A DNA stretch of 64,000 nt from NCBI RefSeq assembly GCF_001902635.1, contig NZ_MJAO01000009.1, positions 124,001-188,000 of the forward strand. The letters run 5' to 3'. A program made the position numbers and the translations under genes. The notes beneath the pieces are model-generated. The model saw only the letters and a program-made list of their open reading frames with translations. It was not told the origin of the DNA and did not search any database. Positions within the stretch are counted from its first letter, which is position 1. Each line of letters opens with the position of its first letter. Source of the stretch: Serratia marcescens. GTDB lineage: Bacteria; Pseudomonadota; Gammaproteobacteria; Enterobacterales; Enterobacteriaceae. This document shows positions 29,552 to 39,311 of this stretch, one piece after another.

Positions 29552-29752
29552 GCTGAGTTACTGGCTACCTGAATCTGTCTGGGTTCAACGAACGGCGCGC
29601 GGCCGCAAACGGCTATTATAACGACAATCGGCGCCGTTGGGAAAACCGCCTTGCCGATGGTGTAAATAAACGGGATGAAACGAATAAATTCATCCATTCA
29701 GGTGTTATCTCGTTACGGGCGCGCACGGCGCCTCTGCCTTGAGGACACAACC

Positions 29753-30286
29753 ATGAACAGCTTCGTTAAACGCCTGCTATCGCCGGTCATTGCCGGCTGT
29801 CTGCTGTTTTCCGGCGCAGCGCTGGCGATGGGCGGCGATAGCAGCGGCCAAACCACGCCCACCTGCCCGAAAGGCCAGGTCTACGACAGTAAAACCCAGA
29901 CCTGCATGGTGGATAAAGGCAGCAGGGTCGGCGACGCTGACCGCACCAACTACGCCTATGCACTGGCGAAAAGCGGCCGCTATCAGGAAGCGCTCGACAT
30001 GCTCAACACGCTGAAAGATCCCAACACCGCCGTCGCGCTGAATTATCGCGGTTATGCTACGCGCAAACTCGGTCGCACCGATGAAGGTATCGGCTATTAT
30101 TTAAAATCAGTGGCCCTCGATCCGAAATACCCCAAAGTGCGCGAGTACCTGGGTGAAGCCTATATGTTGAAAGGCCGGCCCGATCTGGCGCGCCAACAGC
30201 TGCAGGTGATTCGGTCGCTGTGCGGCACCGGGTGCGAAGAATACCGCGATTTGGCGGCGGCCATCGACCACCACCCGGAATCTTGA
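29753..30286 (+). CDS. Exported TPR-repeat protein
   Basis: 177 residues. A signal peptide (about residues 1-26, ending GAALA) is followed by a short region with a Cys pair (TCPKGQVYDSKTQTCMVD), then TPR-like helices (NYAYALAKSGRYQEALDMLN; AVALNYRGYATRKLGRTDEG; YPKVREYLGEAYMLKGRPDL) and a CGTGCEEY tail. It is likely periplasmic, acting in protein-protein contacts. The ATG at 29753 follows GAGGACACAACC. A sigma-70-family factor follows 18 bp downstream, so the two form an operon. The function is not known. Confidence 0.75.
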   Translation: MNSFVKRLLSPVIAGCLLFSGAALAMGGDSSGQTTPTCPKGQVYDSKTQTCMVDKGSRVGDADRTNYAYALAKSGRYQEALDMLNTLKDPNTAVALNYRGYATRKLGRTDEGIGYYLKSVALDPKYPKVREYLGEAYMLKGRPDLARQQLQVIRSLCGTGCEEYRDLAAAIDHHPES

Positions 30287-30304
30287 TCCGACGCGCCGGC
30301 GGAG

Positions 30305-30850
30305 GTGACTATCAGCGGCGATGCAATACGCGATGAACTCGGCCAATACCTGTCCCGCCTGTGGCGCTATGCGCTGGTGCTCTCGCACCGGCGGGATGTC
30401 GCCGACGATCTGGTGCAAGCGACCTGCGTGCGAGCGCTGGAGCGCGCCGCGCAATTCACTCCCGGCTCGCACCTGGATCGCTGGCTGTTTTCCATCTTGC
30501 ACTCCATCTGGGTCAATGAAGTCCGCGCCCTACACCTCCGCCAGGGGCAAGGTTGCATGGCGGCGGAAGAACTGGGCGATGCGGACAACGGCGAACAACC
30601 GATCTGGGCCCATGAAGTGATGCGGCAAATGAACCGCTTGCCGGAAGCCCAGCGCAATGCGCTGTTTTTGGTGTATATCGAAGGGCTTTCTTACCGGGAA
30701 GCCGCGGAAGTGCTGGCGGTGCCAATCGGCACCATCATGAGCCGCCTGGCGACCGCACGTCTGACCTTGGCCGGGGACAGTCAGCTGCAAACCGACGACT
30801 CACACCGCAGGAAGAATCCCTCGGCTCCCATCCCCCGCCGCCATCGATAA
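30305..30850 (+). CDS. ECF-like RNA polymerase sigma factor
   Basis: 181 residues. Region 2 is seen in LWRYALVLSHRRDVADDLVQ then ATCVRALERAAQF...WLFSILHSIWVNEVR, and region 4 in MNRLPEAQRNALFLVYIEGL then SYREAAEVLAVPIGTIMSRL. No anti-sigma gene follows; the preceding gene is an exported TPR protein. The start is unsettled: GTG at 30305 is in frame but overlaps a perfect GGAGGTGA Shine-Dalgarno sequence, which is spaced five bases from an ATC at 30311. It ends before a convergent acetyltransferase gene. Confidence 0.78.
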   Translation: MTISGDAIRDELGQYLSRLWRYALVLSHRRDVADDLVQATCVRALERAAQFTPGSHLDRWLFSILHSIWVNEVRALHLRQGQGCMAAEELGDADNGEQPIWAHEVMRQMNRLPEAQRNALFLVYIEGLSYREAAEVLAVPIGTIMSRLATARLTLAGDSQLQTDDSHRRKNPSAPIPRRHR

Positions 30851-30887
30851 ACCGTTGGCCGCCTTCTCCGTGCCAGCCCTTAAAGCC

Positions 30888-31460
30888 CTACTCCAGCGCG
30901 CGGATAACCCGGCACGGTTGCCCCAACGCCAGCACGTTGGGCGGAATGTCGCCGGTCACGACGCTGCCTGCGCCGATGGTCGTGCCGTCGCCGATGGTCA
31001 CCCCCGGCAGGATCACCACGTTGCCGCCGATCCACACGTTGTTGCCGATAGAAACCGGCTGCGCCGAGGTGCGGAAGGGAAAGTTCGGATCGCCGGTAAA
31101 GCGTTCGTCGGCCTTCAGCGGGTGGCTCGGCGTGTAGATTTGTACATTGGGGCCAATCAGCGTGTTATCGCCGATGGTGATGGTATTGCAGTCGAGGAAC
31201 ACCGCATTGACGTTGATAAAACAGTTTTTACCGATGCGGACATGCTGCCCGTAGTCGCACCAGAATGGCGTTTCGATCCAGCTCGCCTCACCCCAGGCGC
31301 CGAACAACTCGCCGAGCAGGCGGTTTTTCTCGTCAGCCTGATGCGAATCCAACTCGCCCAGATCTTTGGTCAGCGCCCGAGCCCGATGGTACATGGCGAT
31401 CAGTTCTTCATCGCGGCTGTTGTACACCTGGCCGCTCAACAATTTCTCTCTTTCCGTCAT
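30888..31460 (-). CDS. Sugar O-acetyltransferase (LacA/NodL/Maa family)
   Basis: 190 residues: MTEREKLLSGQVYNSRDEEL opening, then hexapeptide repeats with WCDYGQHVRIGKNCFINVNA, the catalytic-His region PNVQIYTPSHPL, and GNNVWIGGNVVILPGVTIGD. It is a paralogue of the maa gene at 19805 but distinct in sequence. It acetylates a sugar hydroxyl with acetyl-CoA; the acceptor is unknown. The ATG at 31460 (GGGAG leader) gives the family N-terminus. Convergent with the sigma-factor gene. Confidence 0.85.
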   Translation of the reverse strand: MTEREKLLSGQVYNSRDEELIAMYHRARALTKDLGELDSHQADEKNRLLGELFGAWGEASWIETPFWCDYGQHVRIGKNCFINVNAVFLDCNTITIGDNTLIGPNVQIYTPSHPLKADERFTGDPNFPFRTSAQPVSIGNNVWIGGNVVILPGVTIGDGTTIGAGSVVTGDIPPNVLALGQPCRVIRALE

Positions 31461-31704
31461 CGCAAATGGCTCCCGCTCACAACGCTCATGAGGCGCGTTA
31501 TACCGCTCACGCCCTTCGCCCTCCAGCGCTAAAACCGGCAATGTTGATTTGCCGCCCGGCGGCGGAGAAAAACTGTGATACAGCTCTCGTTTAGCGCGCC
31601 AAACGCGCCTTTCCCTGCGCTATCCTCAGGGGAAAAGGGGCAACTCTCGGCGATTCGCCGTAATCATGGTAAAATCGGCTTTTTTACGTACCGGGATATT
31701 TGCG

Positions 31705-32217
31705 ATGAACTCAACCACCCAGGAAAAGCTGCTGGCGCAGGCGGAACGCCTCTGCCAGCAACGCAATGTGCGATTGACGCCGCAACGGCTGGAAGTGCTG
31801 CGTCTGATGACTCAGCAACCCGGTGCGATCAGCGCCTACGACCTGCTCGATCTGCTGCGCGTCGCCGAACCGCAGGCCAAGCCGCCGACGGTATACCGCG
31901 CACTGGATTTTCTATTGGAACAAGGGTTTATCCATAGAGTGGAGTCCGCCAACAGCTACGTGCTGTGCCACCATTTCGAACAGCCGATGCACACGTCCGC
32001 ACTGTTTATCTGCGACCGCTGCGGCCAAGTAACCGAGCGCACCACCGAAGGCGTCGAGGAAACGCTGCAGAAGCTGGCGCAGGAAGCCGGATTTGCGCTG
32101 CGGCACAGCGTGGTGGAAGCGCACGGCCTGTGTGCCGGCTGCGTGGAGGTGGAGGCTTGCGACAGCAAGCATGACTGCGCTGAACACGATCACAGCATCG
32201 CCATCAAGAAGAAGTAA
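31705..32217 (+). CDS. zur: Zinc uptake regulator
   Basis: 170 residues, Fur superfamily, close to E. coli Zur (171): AQAERLCQQRNVRLTPQRLE, VLRLM, KPPTVYRALDFLLEQGF, metal-site cluster H-H-F-E...CDRCG and the second Cys pair LCAGCVEVEAC. With zinc it represses zinc-import genes. The ATG at 31705 matches the family start although its Shine-Dalgarno is weak. Followed by hairpins and the convergent dinF. Confidence 0.94.
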   Translation: MNSTTQEKLLAQAERLCQQRNVRLTPQRLEVLRLMTQQPGAISAYDLLDLLRVAEPQAKPPTVYRALDFLLEQGFIHRVESANSYVLCHHFEQPMHTSALFICDRCGQVTERTTEGVEETLQKLAQEAGFALRHSVVEAHGLCAGCVEVEACDSKHDCAEHDHSIAIKKK

Positions 32218-32225
32218 TACGACTT

Positions 32226-32245
32226 CAGGTACCTCCCTGTACCTG
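32226..32245. terminator. Hairpin between zur and dinF
   Basis: CAGGTAC-ctccct-GTACCTG just after zur. A GC-rich second stem follows before the convergent dinF stop; neither has a clear T-tract. Confidence 0.5.
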
Positions 32246-32312
32246 CGGCCGGGGCGCCAAAGGAAGAATGGCGACGCCGGCCGGGCAGGGTTAACCCACT
32301 AAAGCACCCGGT

Positions 32313-33650
32313 TTAATGCGCGGCAAACCAGCTGCCGCGCACCTGGTGACGGCGCCAAATCCAGCCCAACGCCAGGCCGCGCAACGCCAGAAACACCACC
32401 AGCGCCAGCCAGAGCCCATGATTGCCCAACAGCGGCACGCTTAACAGCGCCAAGCCATACCCCGCCGCGGCCACCGCCATGCTGTTGCGCATCTCGGCAC
32501 CGCGCGTGGCGCCGATAAACATGCCGTCCAGCAAATAGCACCATACGCCGACCAGCGGCAAAATAACCTGCCACGGCAAATAGTGAGCGGCCAGCGCACG
32601 CAGCTCCGGCAAAGAGGTCAACGCCGCCACGATCTGCTGGCCGGTAACGGCATATACCAGGCCGAAGACCAACGCGACCAGCCCCGCCTGCCGACAGGCT
32701 GCATGCCACACCTTGCGCAGCTGGCTGTCGTCCCGGGCGCCGTAGGCGTGGCCCGAATGGGCCTCCACGGCATAAGCGAAGCCGTCGAGCGCATAGGCGG
32801 TGAAGGTCAGCAAATTCATCAATACCGCGTTGACCGCTACCACGTCGCTCCCCAGGCGAGCACCGAAGATGGTCAGCGAGGCGAAGCACAGTTGCAGCAG
32901 CAATGAACGCAGCATGATATCGCGATTAAGCGCCAGCAGCCGGTGCAAATCGCCGCGCCAGGCGTGGCGCAGCATCGGCAGGGTAATGCCGCGCAGGCGC
33001 ATCACTCGCCACGCCAGCCACAGGCCGAGCAACAACGTGGCGTATTCGGCGATGGCAGTCGCCGCCGCCGCCCCCCGCACGTTCCAGCCCAGGCCCATCA
33101 CCAACCAGATATCCAGCACGATGTTCAGCAGGTTGCCGACAATCAGCAGAATCACCGGCGCGCGCACGTACTGCACACCGAGCAGCCAGCCCAGCAGCAC
33201 CAGATTGGCCAGCGCCGCCGGGGCGCTCAGCCAGCGGATCTCGAGAAAACGCCGCGCCTGCTCCAGCACTGCACCATCGCCGCCGACGATCCGCAGCGCC
33301 AGCTCGATCAGCGGGTAGCGCAGCAGGACGATCGCCCCCCCGGCCAACAGCGCCAGCAGCAGCGGCTGCATAAAGGCGCGTGCCAGTGCCTGCGGATCCT
33401 TTGCCCCCAACGCCTGCGCCGCCAGGCCGGTGGTGCTCATGCGCAGGAACAGCAACAGCATGAACAGGAAGCTGGTCGCCATCGCACCGATCGCCACGCC
33501 ACCCAGATAGGTCGAGCTGTCGAGGTGGCCGATCACCGCGGTGTCCACCAGCCCGAGCAGCGGCACGGTGATATTGGAGAAAATCATCGGCAGGGCCAGG
33601 CGCCACAAGGCTTTATCGGTGTCGCTGGTGAAGGCGGAAATCAGGCGCAT
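32313..33650 (-). CDS. dinF: MATE family efflux transporter DinF
   Basis: 445 residues with 12 membrane segments. The ALWRLALPMIFSNITVPLLG and LVDTAVIGHLDSSTYLGGVA segments are near-identical to E. coli DinF. It is an inner-membrane multidrug/toxin exporter. The ATG at 33650 (GGGAA leader) gives the family N-terminus. It follows lexA, as in the SOS operon of E. coli, but an intrinsic terminator lies between them, which should reduce read-through. Confidence 0.92.
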   Translation of the reverse strand: MRLISAFTSDTDKALWRLALPMIFSNITVPLLGLVDTAVIGHLDSSTYLGGVAIGAMATSFLFMLLLFLRMSTTGLAAQALGAKDPQALARAFMQPLLLALLAGGAIVLLRYPLIELALRIVGGDGAVLEQARRFLEIRWLSAPAALANLVLLGWLLGVQYVRAPVILLIVGNLLNIVLDIWLVMGLGWNVRGAAAATAIAEYATLLLGLWLAWRVMRLRGITLPMLRHAWRGDLHRLLALNRDIMLRSLLLQLCFASLTIFGARLGSDVVAVNAVLMNLLTFTAYALDGFAYAVEAHSGHAYGARDDSQLRKVWHAACRQAGLVALVFGLVYAVTGQQIVAALTSLPELRALAAHYLPWQVILPLVGVWCYLLDGMFIGATRGAEMRNSMAVAAAGYGLALLSVPLLGNHGLWLALVVFLALRGLALGWIWRRHQVRGSWFAAH

Positions 33651-33695
33651 GATGCAATGTTCCCGTGGCAGTGGTCCGAATGGCTGAGTCAGAAA

Positions 33696-33721
33696 CAAAA
33701 ACGCCCCAAGGCAGGGGCGAT
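33696..33721 (-). terminator. Terminator between lexA and dinF
   Basis: On the minus strand CGCCCC-tgcctt-GGGGCG followed by TTTTTG, in the 103-bp gap. Confidence 0.75.
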
Positions 33722-33753
33722 TTAAGCAGGAAGCGGTGGTGATGGCGCGACGA

Positions 33754-34362
33754 TTAAATCCAGTCGCCGTTGCGGATCACGCCCACCGCCAGCCCTTCGA
33801 TAGTGAAATTCTGCTGACGCAGATCGACCACGATCGGTTGGAATTCGTTGTTTTCCGGCAGCAATTCAACCACGTTGCCGTGCTTTTTCAGGCGTTTGAC
33901 CGTCACTTCGTCTTCGATGCGCGCCACCACGACCTGGCCGTTGCGCACGTCTTGCGTTTTGTGCACTGCCAGCAGATCGCCGTCCAGAATGCCGATGTCG
34001 CGCATTGACATGCCGTTCACCCGCAGCAGGAAATCGGCACTCGGTTTAAACAGGGAAGGGTCCACCTGGTAGTGCCCTTCGATGTGCTGCTGCGCCAGCA
34101 GCGGCTCGCCGGCGGCGACGCGGCCGATCAGCGGCAGGCCCTCTTCTTCTTCCATCAGTAGGCGGATACCACGCGACGCGCCGGAGACGATCTCGATCAC
34201 CCCTTTACGCGCCAGCGCCTTCAGATGTTCTTCGGCGGCGTTCGGCGAGCGGAACCCCAGACGCATCGCGATCTCGGCACGCGTTGGCGGCATGCCCGTT
34301 TGCGAAATATGGTCGCGAATCAGATCGTAGACCTCTTGCTGTCTGGTAGTTAGTGCTTTCAT
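33754..34362 (-). CDS. lexA: SOS repressor LexA
   Basis: 202 residues, the E. coli length. HTH domain [20 protein letters not shown] through [20 protein letters not shown]; self-cleavage site Ala-Gly in RVAAGEPLL near residue 84; catalytic Ser in [12 protein letters not shown] and Lys in [16 protein letters not shown]. It represses SOS genes until cleaved with RecA. Two LexA boxes upstream show autoregulation. Confidence 0.97.
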   Translation of the reverse strand: MKALTTRQQEVYDLIRDHISQTGMPPTRAEIAMRLGFRSPNAAEEHLKALARKGVIEIVSGASRGIRLLMEEEEGLPLIGRVAAGEPLLAQQHIEGHYQVDPSLFKPSADFLLRVNGMSMRDIGILDGDLLAVHKTQDVRNGQVVVARIEDEVTVKRLKKHGNVVELLPENNEFQPIVVDLRQQNFTIEGLAVGVIRNGDWI

Positions 34363-34368
34363 TCCGCC

Positions 34369-34388
34369 CCCTGTTTGTTTATACAGTC
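34369..34388. promoter_or_regulatory. LexA box 1 of lexA
   Basis: CTGTTTGTTTATACAG has the CTG-N10-CAG core, within 30 bases of the lexA start. Confidence 0.85.
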
Positions 34389-34389
34389 T

Positions 34390-34409
34390 TGCTGTGAGTA
34401 TATACAGGT
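34390..34409. promoter_or_regulatory. LexA box 2 of lexA
   Basis: CTGTGAGTATATACAG has the CTG-N10-CAG core, 21 bases from box 1 as in the E. coli tandem operator. Confidence 0.88.
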
Positions 34410-34464
34410 AAGCGCGGATTGGAAACCGAAGAATAAATAAAAATCAGTCAGTAGGCGCTTTGCG

Positions 34465-34833
34465 TCAGCCAAAATGCTGCCATAAGACCGTTCCCCAAAC
34501 GAACAGCGCCAACACGATCGCCAGCGACACCGCCGCCGATCCCATGTCCTTGGCCCGGCCGGAAAGCTCGTGATGTTCGCTGCCGATGCGATCCACCACC
34601 GCCTCGATCGCGCTGTTCAGGATCTCGACGATCATCACCAGCGCTACCGATCCGATCAATAAAATGCGCGCTATCGCACCCACATCCAGCCAGACAGCCA
34701 GTATGATAGCCAGGATGGTCGCCACCAGTTCCTGGCGGAACGCCGCCTCGTGCTGCCAGGCGGCGGAAAGCCCTTTATAGGAATAGCCGGCGGCTTTGAT
34801 GATGCGGGTTAGGCCGGTTGCTTGGTTTGCCAT
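34465..34833 (-). CDS. dgkA: Diacylglycerol kinase
   Basis: 122 residues, three membrane helices, starting MANQATGLTRIIKAAGYSYK. The active-site strip is visible: AFRQELV near residue 34 and EILNSAIEAVVDRIG near residue 70. It recycles diacylglycerol to phosphatidate. Divergent from plsB, as in E. coli, so glycerolipid genes face each other over a 148-bp gap. Confidence 0.94.
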   Translation of the reverse strand: MANQATGLTRIIKAAGYSYKGLSAAWQHEAAFRQELVATILAIILAVWLDVGAIARILLIGSVALVMIVEILNSAIEAVVDRIGSEHHELSGRAKDMGSAAVSLAIVLALFVWGTVLWQHFG

Positions 34834-34981
34834 GTTTTCGTGCCTTTCTCAGAGGTCGGTCATAATAAAAAGAGTCTAGAACAGTCCGCGCTGACGGCTC
34901 TCGGTTTTCGAACACCACAGATCTGCTACCCGGTTTCTGGTATGCTTGCGGCGCATTGCTAACAAGAGGCTTCACGTTGTT

Positions 34982-37447
34982 ATGTCAGGTTGGCGTAAAA
35001 TTTATTATAAAATATTGAATTTACCACTTAAATTGTTGGTAAGAAGTAAGGTCATCCCTTCAGATCCGGTTACCGAGCTAGGATTGGATCCCTCGCGGCC
35101 GATTTTGTATGTTTTGCCTTACAATTCCAAGGCGGATTTGCTGACGCTGCGCACCCAGTGCCTGGCGCAGGATCTGCCCGATCCGCTCAACTCGCTGGAG
35201 ATCGACGGCACCGTGTTGCCGAGCTACGTGTTCATTCACGACGGCCCGCGCGTGTTCCGCTATTACACCCCGAAAGAAGAGTCGGTAAAACTGTTTCACG
35301 ACTATCTGGATCTGCATCGCAGCAATCCGGATCTCGACATTCAGATGCTGCCGGTTTCGGTGATGTTCGGCCGTTCGCCGGGCCGCGAAGGCCACGGTAC
35401 GCCGCACCTGCGTCTGTTGAACGGCGTGCAGAAATTCTTCGCCGTGCTGTGGCTTGGCCGCGACAGCTTCGTGCGTTTCTCCAACACCGTTTCGCTGCGC
35501 CGCATGGCCACCGAACACGGCACAGATAAAACCATCGCGCAGAAACTGGCGCGCGTGGCGCGCATGCACTTCTCGCGCCAGCGTCTGGCCGCGGTCGGCC
35601 CGAGCCTGCCTGCCCGTCAGGATCTGTTCAACAAGCTGCTGGCGTCCAAGGCGATCGAAAAAGCAGTCGAGGACGAAGCGCGCAGCAAGAAGATCTCTCA
35701 CGAGAAAGCCCAGCAGAACGCCATCGCGCTGATGGAAGAGATCGCCGCCGACTTCTCCTACGAAACCGTGCGCCTGTCCGATCGCGTGCTGAGCTGGACC
35801 TGGAACCGGCTGTATCAGGGCATCAACGTCACCAACGCCGAACGCGTTCGCCAGCTGGCGCAGGACGGCCACGAGATCGTCTACGTGCCCTGCCACCGCA
35901 GCCACATGGACTACCTGCTGCTGTCCTACGTGCTGTATCACCAGGGCCTGGTGCCGCCGCACATCGCCGCGGGCATCAACCTCAACTTCTGGCCGGCCGG
36001 CCCGATCTTCCGCCGTTTGGGCGCGTTCTTCATCCGTCGCACCTTCAAGGGCAACAAGCTGTACTCGACGGTGTTCCGCGAATACCTCGGCGAGCTGTTC
36101 ACCCGCGGTTACTCGGTGGAGTACTTCGTGGAAGGCGGCCGTTCCCGCACCGGGCGTCTGCTGGAGCCGAAGACCGGCACCCTGTCGATGACCATCCAGG
36201 CGATGCTGCGCGGCGGCGCCCGTCCTATCACGCTGGTGCCGATCTACATCGGTTACGAGCACGTGATGGAAGTGGGCACCTACGCCAAAGAGCTGCGCGG
36301 CGCCACCAAGGAAAAAGAGAGCCTGCCGCAGATGCTGCGCGGCCTGCGCAAGCTGCGCAACCTGGGCCAGGGTTACGTCAACTTTGGCGAGCCGCTGCCG
36401 TTGACCGCTTACCTGAACCAGCACGTGCCGCAGTGGCGCGAGTCTATCGATCCTATCGAAGCGCAGCGCCCAAGCTGGCTGACGCCGACGGTCAACGATC
36501 TGGCCGGCAAGATCATGGTGCGTATCAACAACGCCGCCGCCGCCAACGCCATGAACCTGTGTTCTACCGCGCTGCTGGCCTCGCGCCAACGCTCGCTGAC
36601 CCGCGAACAGCTGATCGAACAGCTCGAATGCTATCTGCAGCTGATGCGCAACGCGCCTTACGCGCGTGACGTCACCGTGCCGACGCAAACGCCGGACGAG
36701 CTGCTGGATCACGCGCTGAACATGAACAAGTTCGAGGTGGAGAAGGACAGCATCGGCGACATTATCATCCTGCCGCGCGAGCAGGCGGTGCTAATGACCT
36801 ACTACCGCAACAACATCCATCACCTGCTGGTGCTGCCGTCGCTGATCGCCAGCATCGTGATGCATCACCGCCGGGTATCGCGCGCCGAGCTGCTGCGGCA
36901 GATCGGCATGATCTACCCGATGCTGAAAGCAGAACTGTTCCTGCACCACGATAAGGAACAGCTGCCGGAGGTGCTGCGGCCGATGATCGACGAACTGATC
37001 CGTCAACAGCTGATTTGCGACAAAGGCGACGAGCTGGTGCTGAACCCCGCGCGCATTCGTCCCTTGCAGCTGCTGGCCGCCGGGGTGCGTGAAACCCTGC
37101 AACGCTACGCCATCACCATGTCGATCCTCAGCGCCAACCCGAGCATCAACCGCGGTGCGCTGGAGAAAGAGAGCCGCATCATGGCGCAGCGCCTGTCAGT
37201 GCTGCACGGCATCAACGCGCCGGAGTTCTTCGACAAGGCGGTGTTCTCCACCCTGGTGGCGACGCTGCGCGAAGAAGGCTATATCAACGACAGCGGCGAC
37301 GCGATCCGCGAGCACACCCTCGAGGTGTACAACATGCTGAGCGATCTGATCACACCGGAAATCAAGCTGACCATCGAAAGCGTCAACATGCCGGCGGAGA
37401 CCAACGCCCTGCCGCAAGCCGATGTGGAAGAAGAGAAAGACGAGTGA
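34982..37447 (+). CDS. plsB: Glycerol-3-phosphate 1-O-acyltransferase
   Basis: 821 residues (E. coli PlsB is about 807). Acyltransferase block with HRSHMD (HX4D), then [30 protein letters not shown] and [16 protein letters not shown]. It performs the first acylation of glycerolipid synthesis on the inner membrane. ATG at 34982 ([10 protein letters not shown]) matches the family start; a longer in-frame start upstream is less likely. Confidence 0.96.
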   Translation: MSGWRKIYYKILNLPLKLLVRSKVIPSDPVTELGLDPSRPILYVLPYNSKADLLTLRTQCLAQDLPDPLNSLEIDGTVLPSYVFIHDGPRVFRYYTPKEESVKLFHDYLDLHRSNPDLDIQMLPVSVMFGRSPGREGHGTPHLRLLNGVQKFFAVLWLGRDSFVRFSNTVSLRRMATEHGTDKTIAQKLARVARMHFSRQRLAAVGPSLPARQDLFNKLLASKAIEKAVEDEARSKKISHEKAQQNAIALMEEIAADFSYETVRLSDRVLSWTWNRLYQGINVTNAERVRQLAQDGHEIVYVPCHRSHMDYLLLSYVLYHQGLVPPHIAAGINLNFWPAGPIFRRLGAFFIRRTFKGNKLYSTVFREYLGELFTRGYSVEYFVEGGRSRTGRLLEPKTGTLSMTIQAMLRGGARPITLVPIYIGYEHVMEVGTYAKELRGATKEKESLPQMLRGLRKLRNLGQGYVNFGEPLPLTAYLNQHVPQWRESIDPIEAQRPSWLTPTVNDLAGKIMVRINNAAAANAMNLCSTALLASRQRSLTREQLIEQLECYLQLMRNAPYARDVTVPTQTPDELLDHALNMNKFEVEKDSIGDIIILPREQAVLMTYYRNNIHHLLVLPSLIASIVMHHRRVSRAELLRQIGMIYPMLKAELFLHHDKEQLPEVLRPMIDELIRQQLICDKGDELVLNPARIRPLQLLAAGVRETLQRYAITMSILSANPSINRGALEKESRIMAQRLSVLHGINAPEFFDKAVFSTLVATLREEGYINDSGDAIREHTLEVYNMLSDLITPEIKLTIESVNMPAETNALPQADVEEEKDE

Positions 37448-37470
37448 TTTCGCCCGAAGCGGAAAAACGA

Positions 37471-37496
37471 AAGGCACCCCAAGGGGTGCCTTTTTT
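37471..37496 (+). terminator. Terminator of plsB
   Basis: AAGGCACCCC-AAGGGGTGCCTTTTTT, 23 bases after the stop; it lies before the convergent ubiA. Confidence 0.9.
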
Positions 37497-37513
37497 CTTG
37501 CTTTATCCAGACG

Positions 37514-38386
37514 TTACGCCGGCAGATAACTCAGCGCAATGCCGATAAACACCACCAGCCCGACGTAGTTGTTTTGCATAAAGGCCTTGAAACAGGCTTC
37601 GCGCTCGCGGCCGGCGATCTGCTTCTGCTGGTGAATAAACAGCGCGCCCGCCAGCAGCAGCGACCAGTAGAACGCTCCGCCGAGCTGCGCCAGATAACCG
37701 ACCCACACCAGCAGCAGCAGCGTGGCGAACTGCAACAGCCCGACGATCAGCTTGTCGTAGCGGCCGAACAGGATTGCGGTGGACTTGATGCCGATCTTCA
37801 GGTCATCGTCGCGGTCGACCATCGCATACAGCGTGTCATAAGCCACCGTCCAACAGATATTGGCCAGCAGCAGCAGCCAGCAGCTGAGCGGCAGCGATTC
37901 GCTGACCGCCGCATAGCCCATCGGGATGCCCCAGCCGAACGCGGCGCCCAGCACGAACTGCGGCAGGTTGGTCACCCGTTTCATAAACGGATAAACCCAA
38001 GCCAGCGCCAGCGCCGCCAGCGACAGCCAGATGGTCATCGCATTCAGCGTCAGCACCAGAGCGAACGAGATCAGCACCAGCACCACGAACAGCACCTTGG
38101 CCTCTTTCTCGCTCACCCGGCCGCTCGGCATCGGTCGCCCGGCGGTACGTTTCACATAGCCGTCTACCGCGCGGTCGGCGTAATCGTTCACTACGCAGCC
38201 GGCGGCACGCATCAGATAAACGCCGAGCGCGAATACCAGCAGAATCGACAGCGGCGGCACGCCTTTTCCGGCCAGCCACAGCGCCCACAGCGTCGGCCAC
38301 AGCAGCAGCAAGGTGCCTATCGGTTTATCAATGCGCATCAAATGGCTGTAAGCCCGCCATTTACTTTGAGTCACGCTTCCCTCCAA
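37514..38386 (-). CDS. ubiA: 4-hydroxybenzoate polyprenyltransferase
   Basis: 290 residues, about eight membrane helices, with both prenyl-diphosphate motifs: [17 protein letters not shown] and [16 protein letters not shown]. It attaches the octaprenyl chain to 4-hydroxybenzoate in ubiquinone synthesis. A TTG start (MEGSVTQSK) aligns with E. coli MEWSLTQNK and has GGAG nine bases before it; a GTG four codons on is the alternative. It follows ubiC by 17 bp. Confidence 0.94.
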   Translation of the reverse strand: MEGSVTQSKWRAYSHLMRIDKPIGTLLLLWPTLWALWLAGKGVPPLSILLVFALGVYLMRAAGCVVNDYADRAVDGYVKRTAGRPMPSGRVSEKEAKVLFVVLVLISFALVLTLNAMTIWLSLAALALAWVYPFMKRVTNLPQFVLGAAFGWGIPMGYAAVSESLPLSCWLLLLANICWTVAYDTLYAMVDRDDDLKIGIKSTAILFGRYDKLIVGLLQFATLLLLVWVGYLAQLGGAFYWSLLLAGALFIHQQKQIAGREREACFKAFMQNNYVGLVVFIGIALSYLPA

Positions 38387-38403
38387 GATCTTGTTCTCCT
38401 CTC

Positions 38404-38919
38404 TTATGCGGGAACCGCTGAATACAGCGGTGAAGCCGGTAAAAACAGTTCGGTCAGCAACAGCGGTTTGCCCGCCAGCCGCAAACGAGAACGGCGCGCC
38501 CAGAGCGCGTCCTGCCGGCCGATATGAATATAGTCGCGGGTCAGATCGCCACTGCTGAACAGATAACGGCCCAACGGCAGCGTGCCCAGATCCACCAGCG
38601 CCTGGTCGGGGCCGGTCAACGTATTTTCCGGGATCACCGTGCGCCCCAGCAGCCAGGGCTGGTCGTCGCCCAGCAGCACCACTTCGCGCAGCCAGTAGCG
38701 CGGGCTGTCGGGCAGATGGTTCGCCTCATCCCCCAGCGCCTCACGCGTGACGAAGCATTCACGCTGCGGTTCGACGCGCACCTGGGCGCAATGGCGTTCA
38801 AATCGGCGGGTCATGGAGCCTAACTCCATCAGCCAGTCGCTGACGGCGGCGGGCGCCGGAGGATCCTGTTCGGATAGCCACTCCAGCGGCGGCAGGATGG
38901 AATCCCTGATGCCAGACAT
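38404..38919 (-). CDS. ubiC: Chorismate lyase
   Basis: 171 residues, starting [20 protein letters not shown]. Expected active-site residues are present: Arg in [10 protein letters not shown] near 79 and Glu in LLLTELFLP near 158. It splits chorismate into 4-hydroxybenzoate and pyruvate. It forms the ubiC-ubiA operon. Confidence 0.94.
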   Translation of the reverse strand: MSGIRDSILPPLEWLSEQDPPAPAAVSDWLMELGSMTRRFERHCAQVRVEPQRECFVTREALGDEANHLPDSPRYWLREVVLLGDDQPWLLGRTVIPENTLTGPDQALVDLGTLPLGRYLFSSGDLTRDYIHIGRQDALWARRSRLRLAGKPLLLTELFLPASPLYSAVPA

Positions 38920-39165
38920 TGCTTTACTCCTCGCCTGAGCCGCGGCCGGTACGGCGCGCCAGACGATACAAACTGTTAACAGGCCCCCATTGTAGCGCAG
39001 AAATGCGAAAGCGGCAGGCTGATTCGTGGCGAAAACGGCGGGCGCACCCGCCGGAAAAACCGGGCTTCTGTCATCTTTTTGCCATCCGCGTTCTCTATCT
39101 TCGTTCTCCGACGCGATGACGATTCTGTGATCGCCTGCAAAGTTTCATCTTTGCTGCGTTGTTTT
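38920..39165. other. Gap upstream of the MHS-lacI-nucleoside hydrolase operon
   Basis: About 390 bp lie between ubiC and the transporter gene. Apart from the palindromic operator at 39166-39181 I see no gene or RNA; the region should carry the divergent ubiC and transporter promoters. Confidence 0.4.
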
Positions 39166-39181
39166 ATCTACGCGCGTAGAT
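39166..39181. promoter_or_regulatory. LacI-family operator, perfect palindrome
   Basis: ATCTACGCGCGTAGAT is a perfect 16-bp palindrome with the central CG usual in LacI-family operators. It lies 131 bases upstream of the transporter gene. The regulator at 40719 is the natural candidate to bind it. Confidence 0.6.
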
Positions 39182-39311
39182 ACCCTGACACAGCAGCGTT
39201 GAATCGCCATGCGTCCGACATGATTCGTCGGCACACCTTTGTTGCCGGCACCAGGGAAACCATCTTTAACCGCGTCCGCCAAGGCGCAGAACAAAAGAGG
39301 ATAGCACTGCC

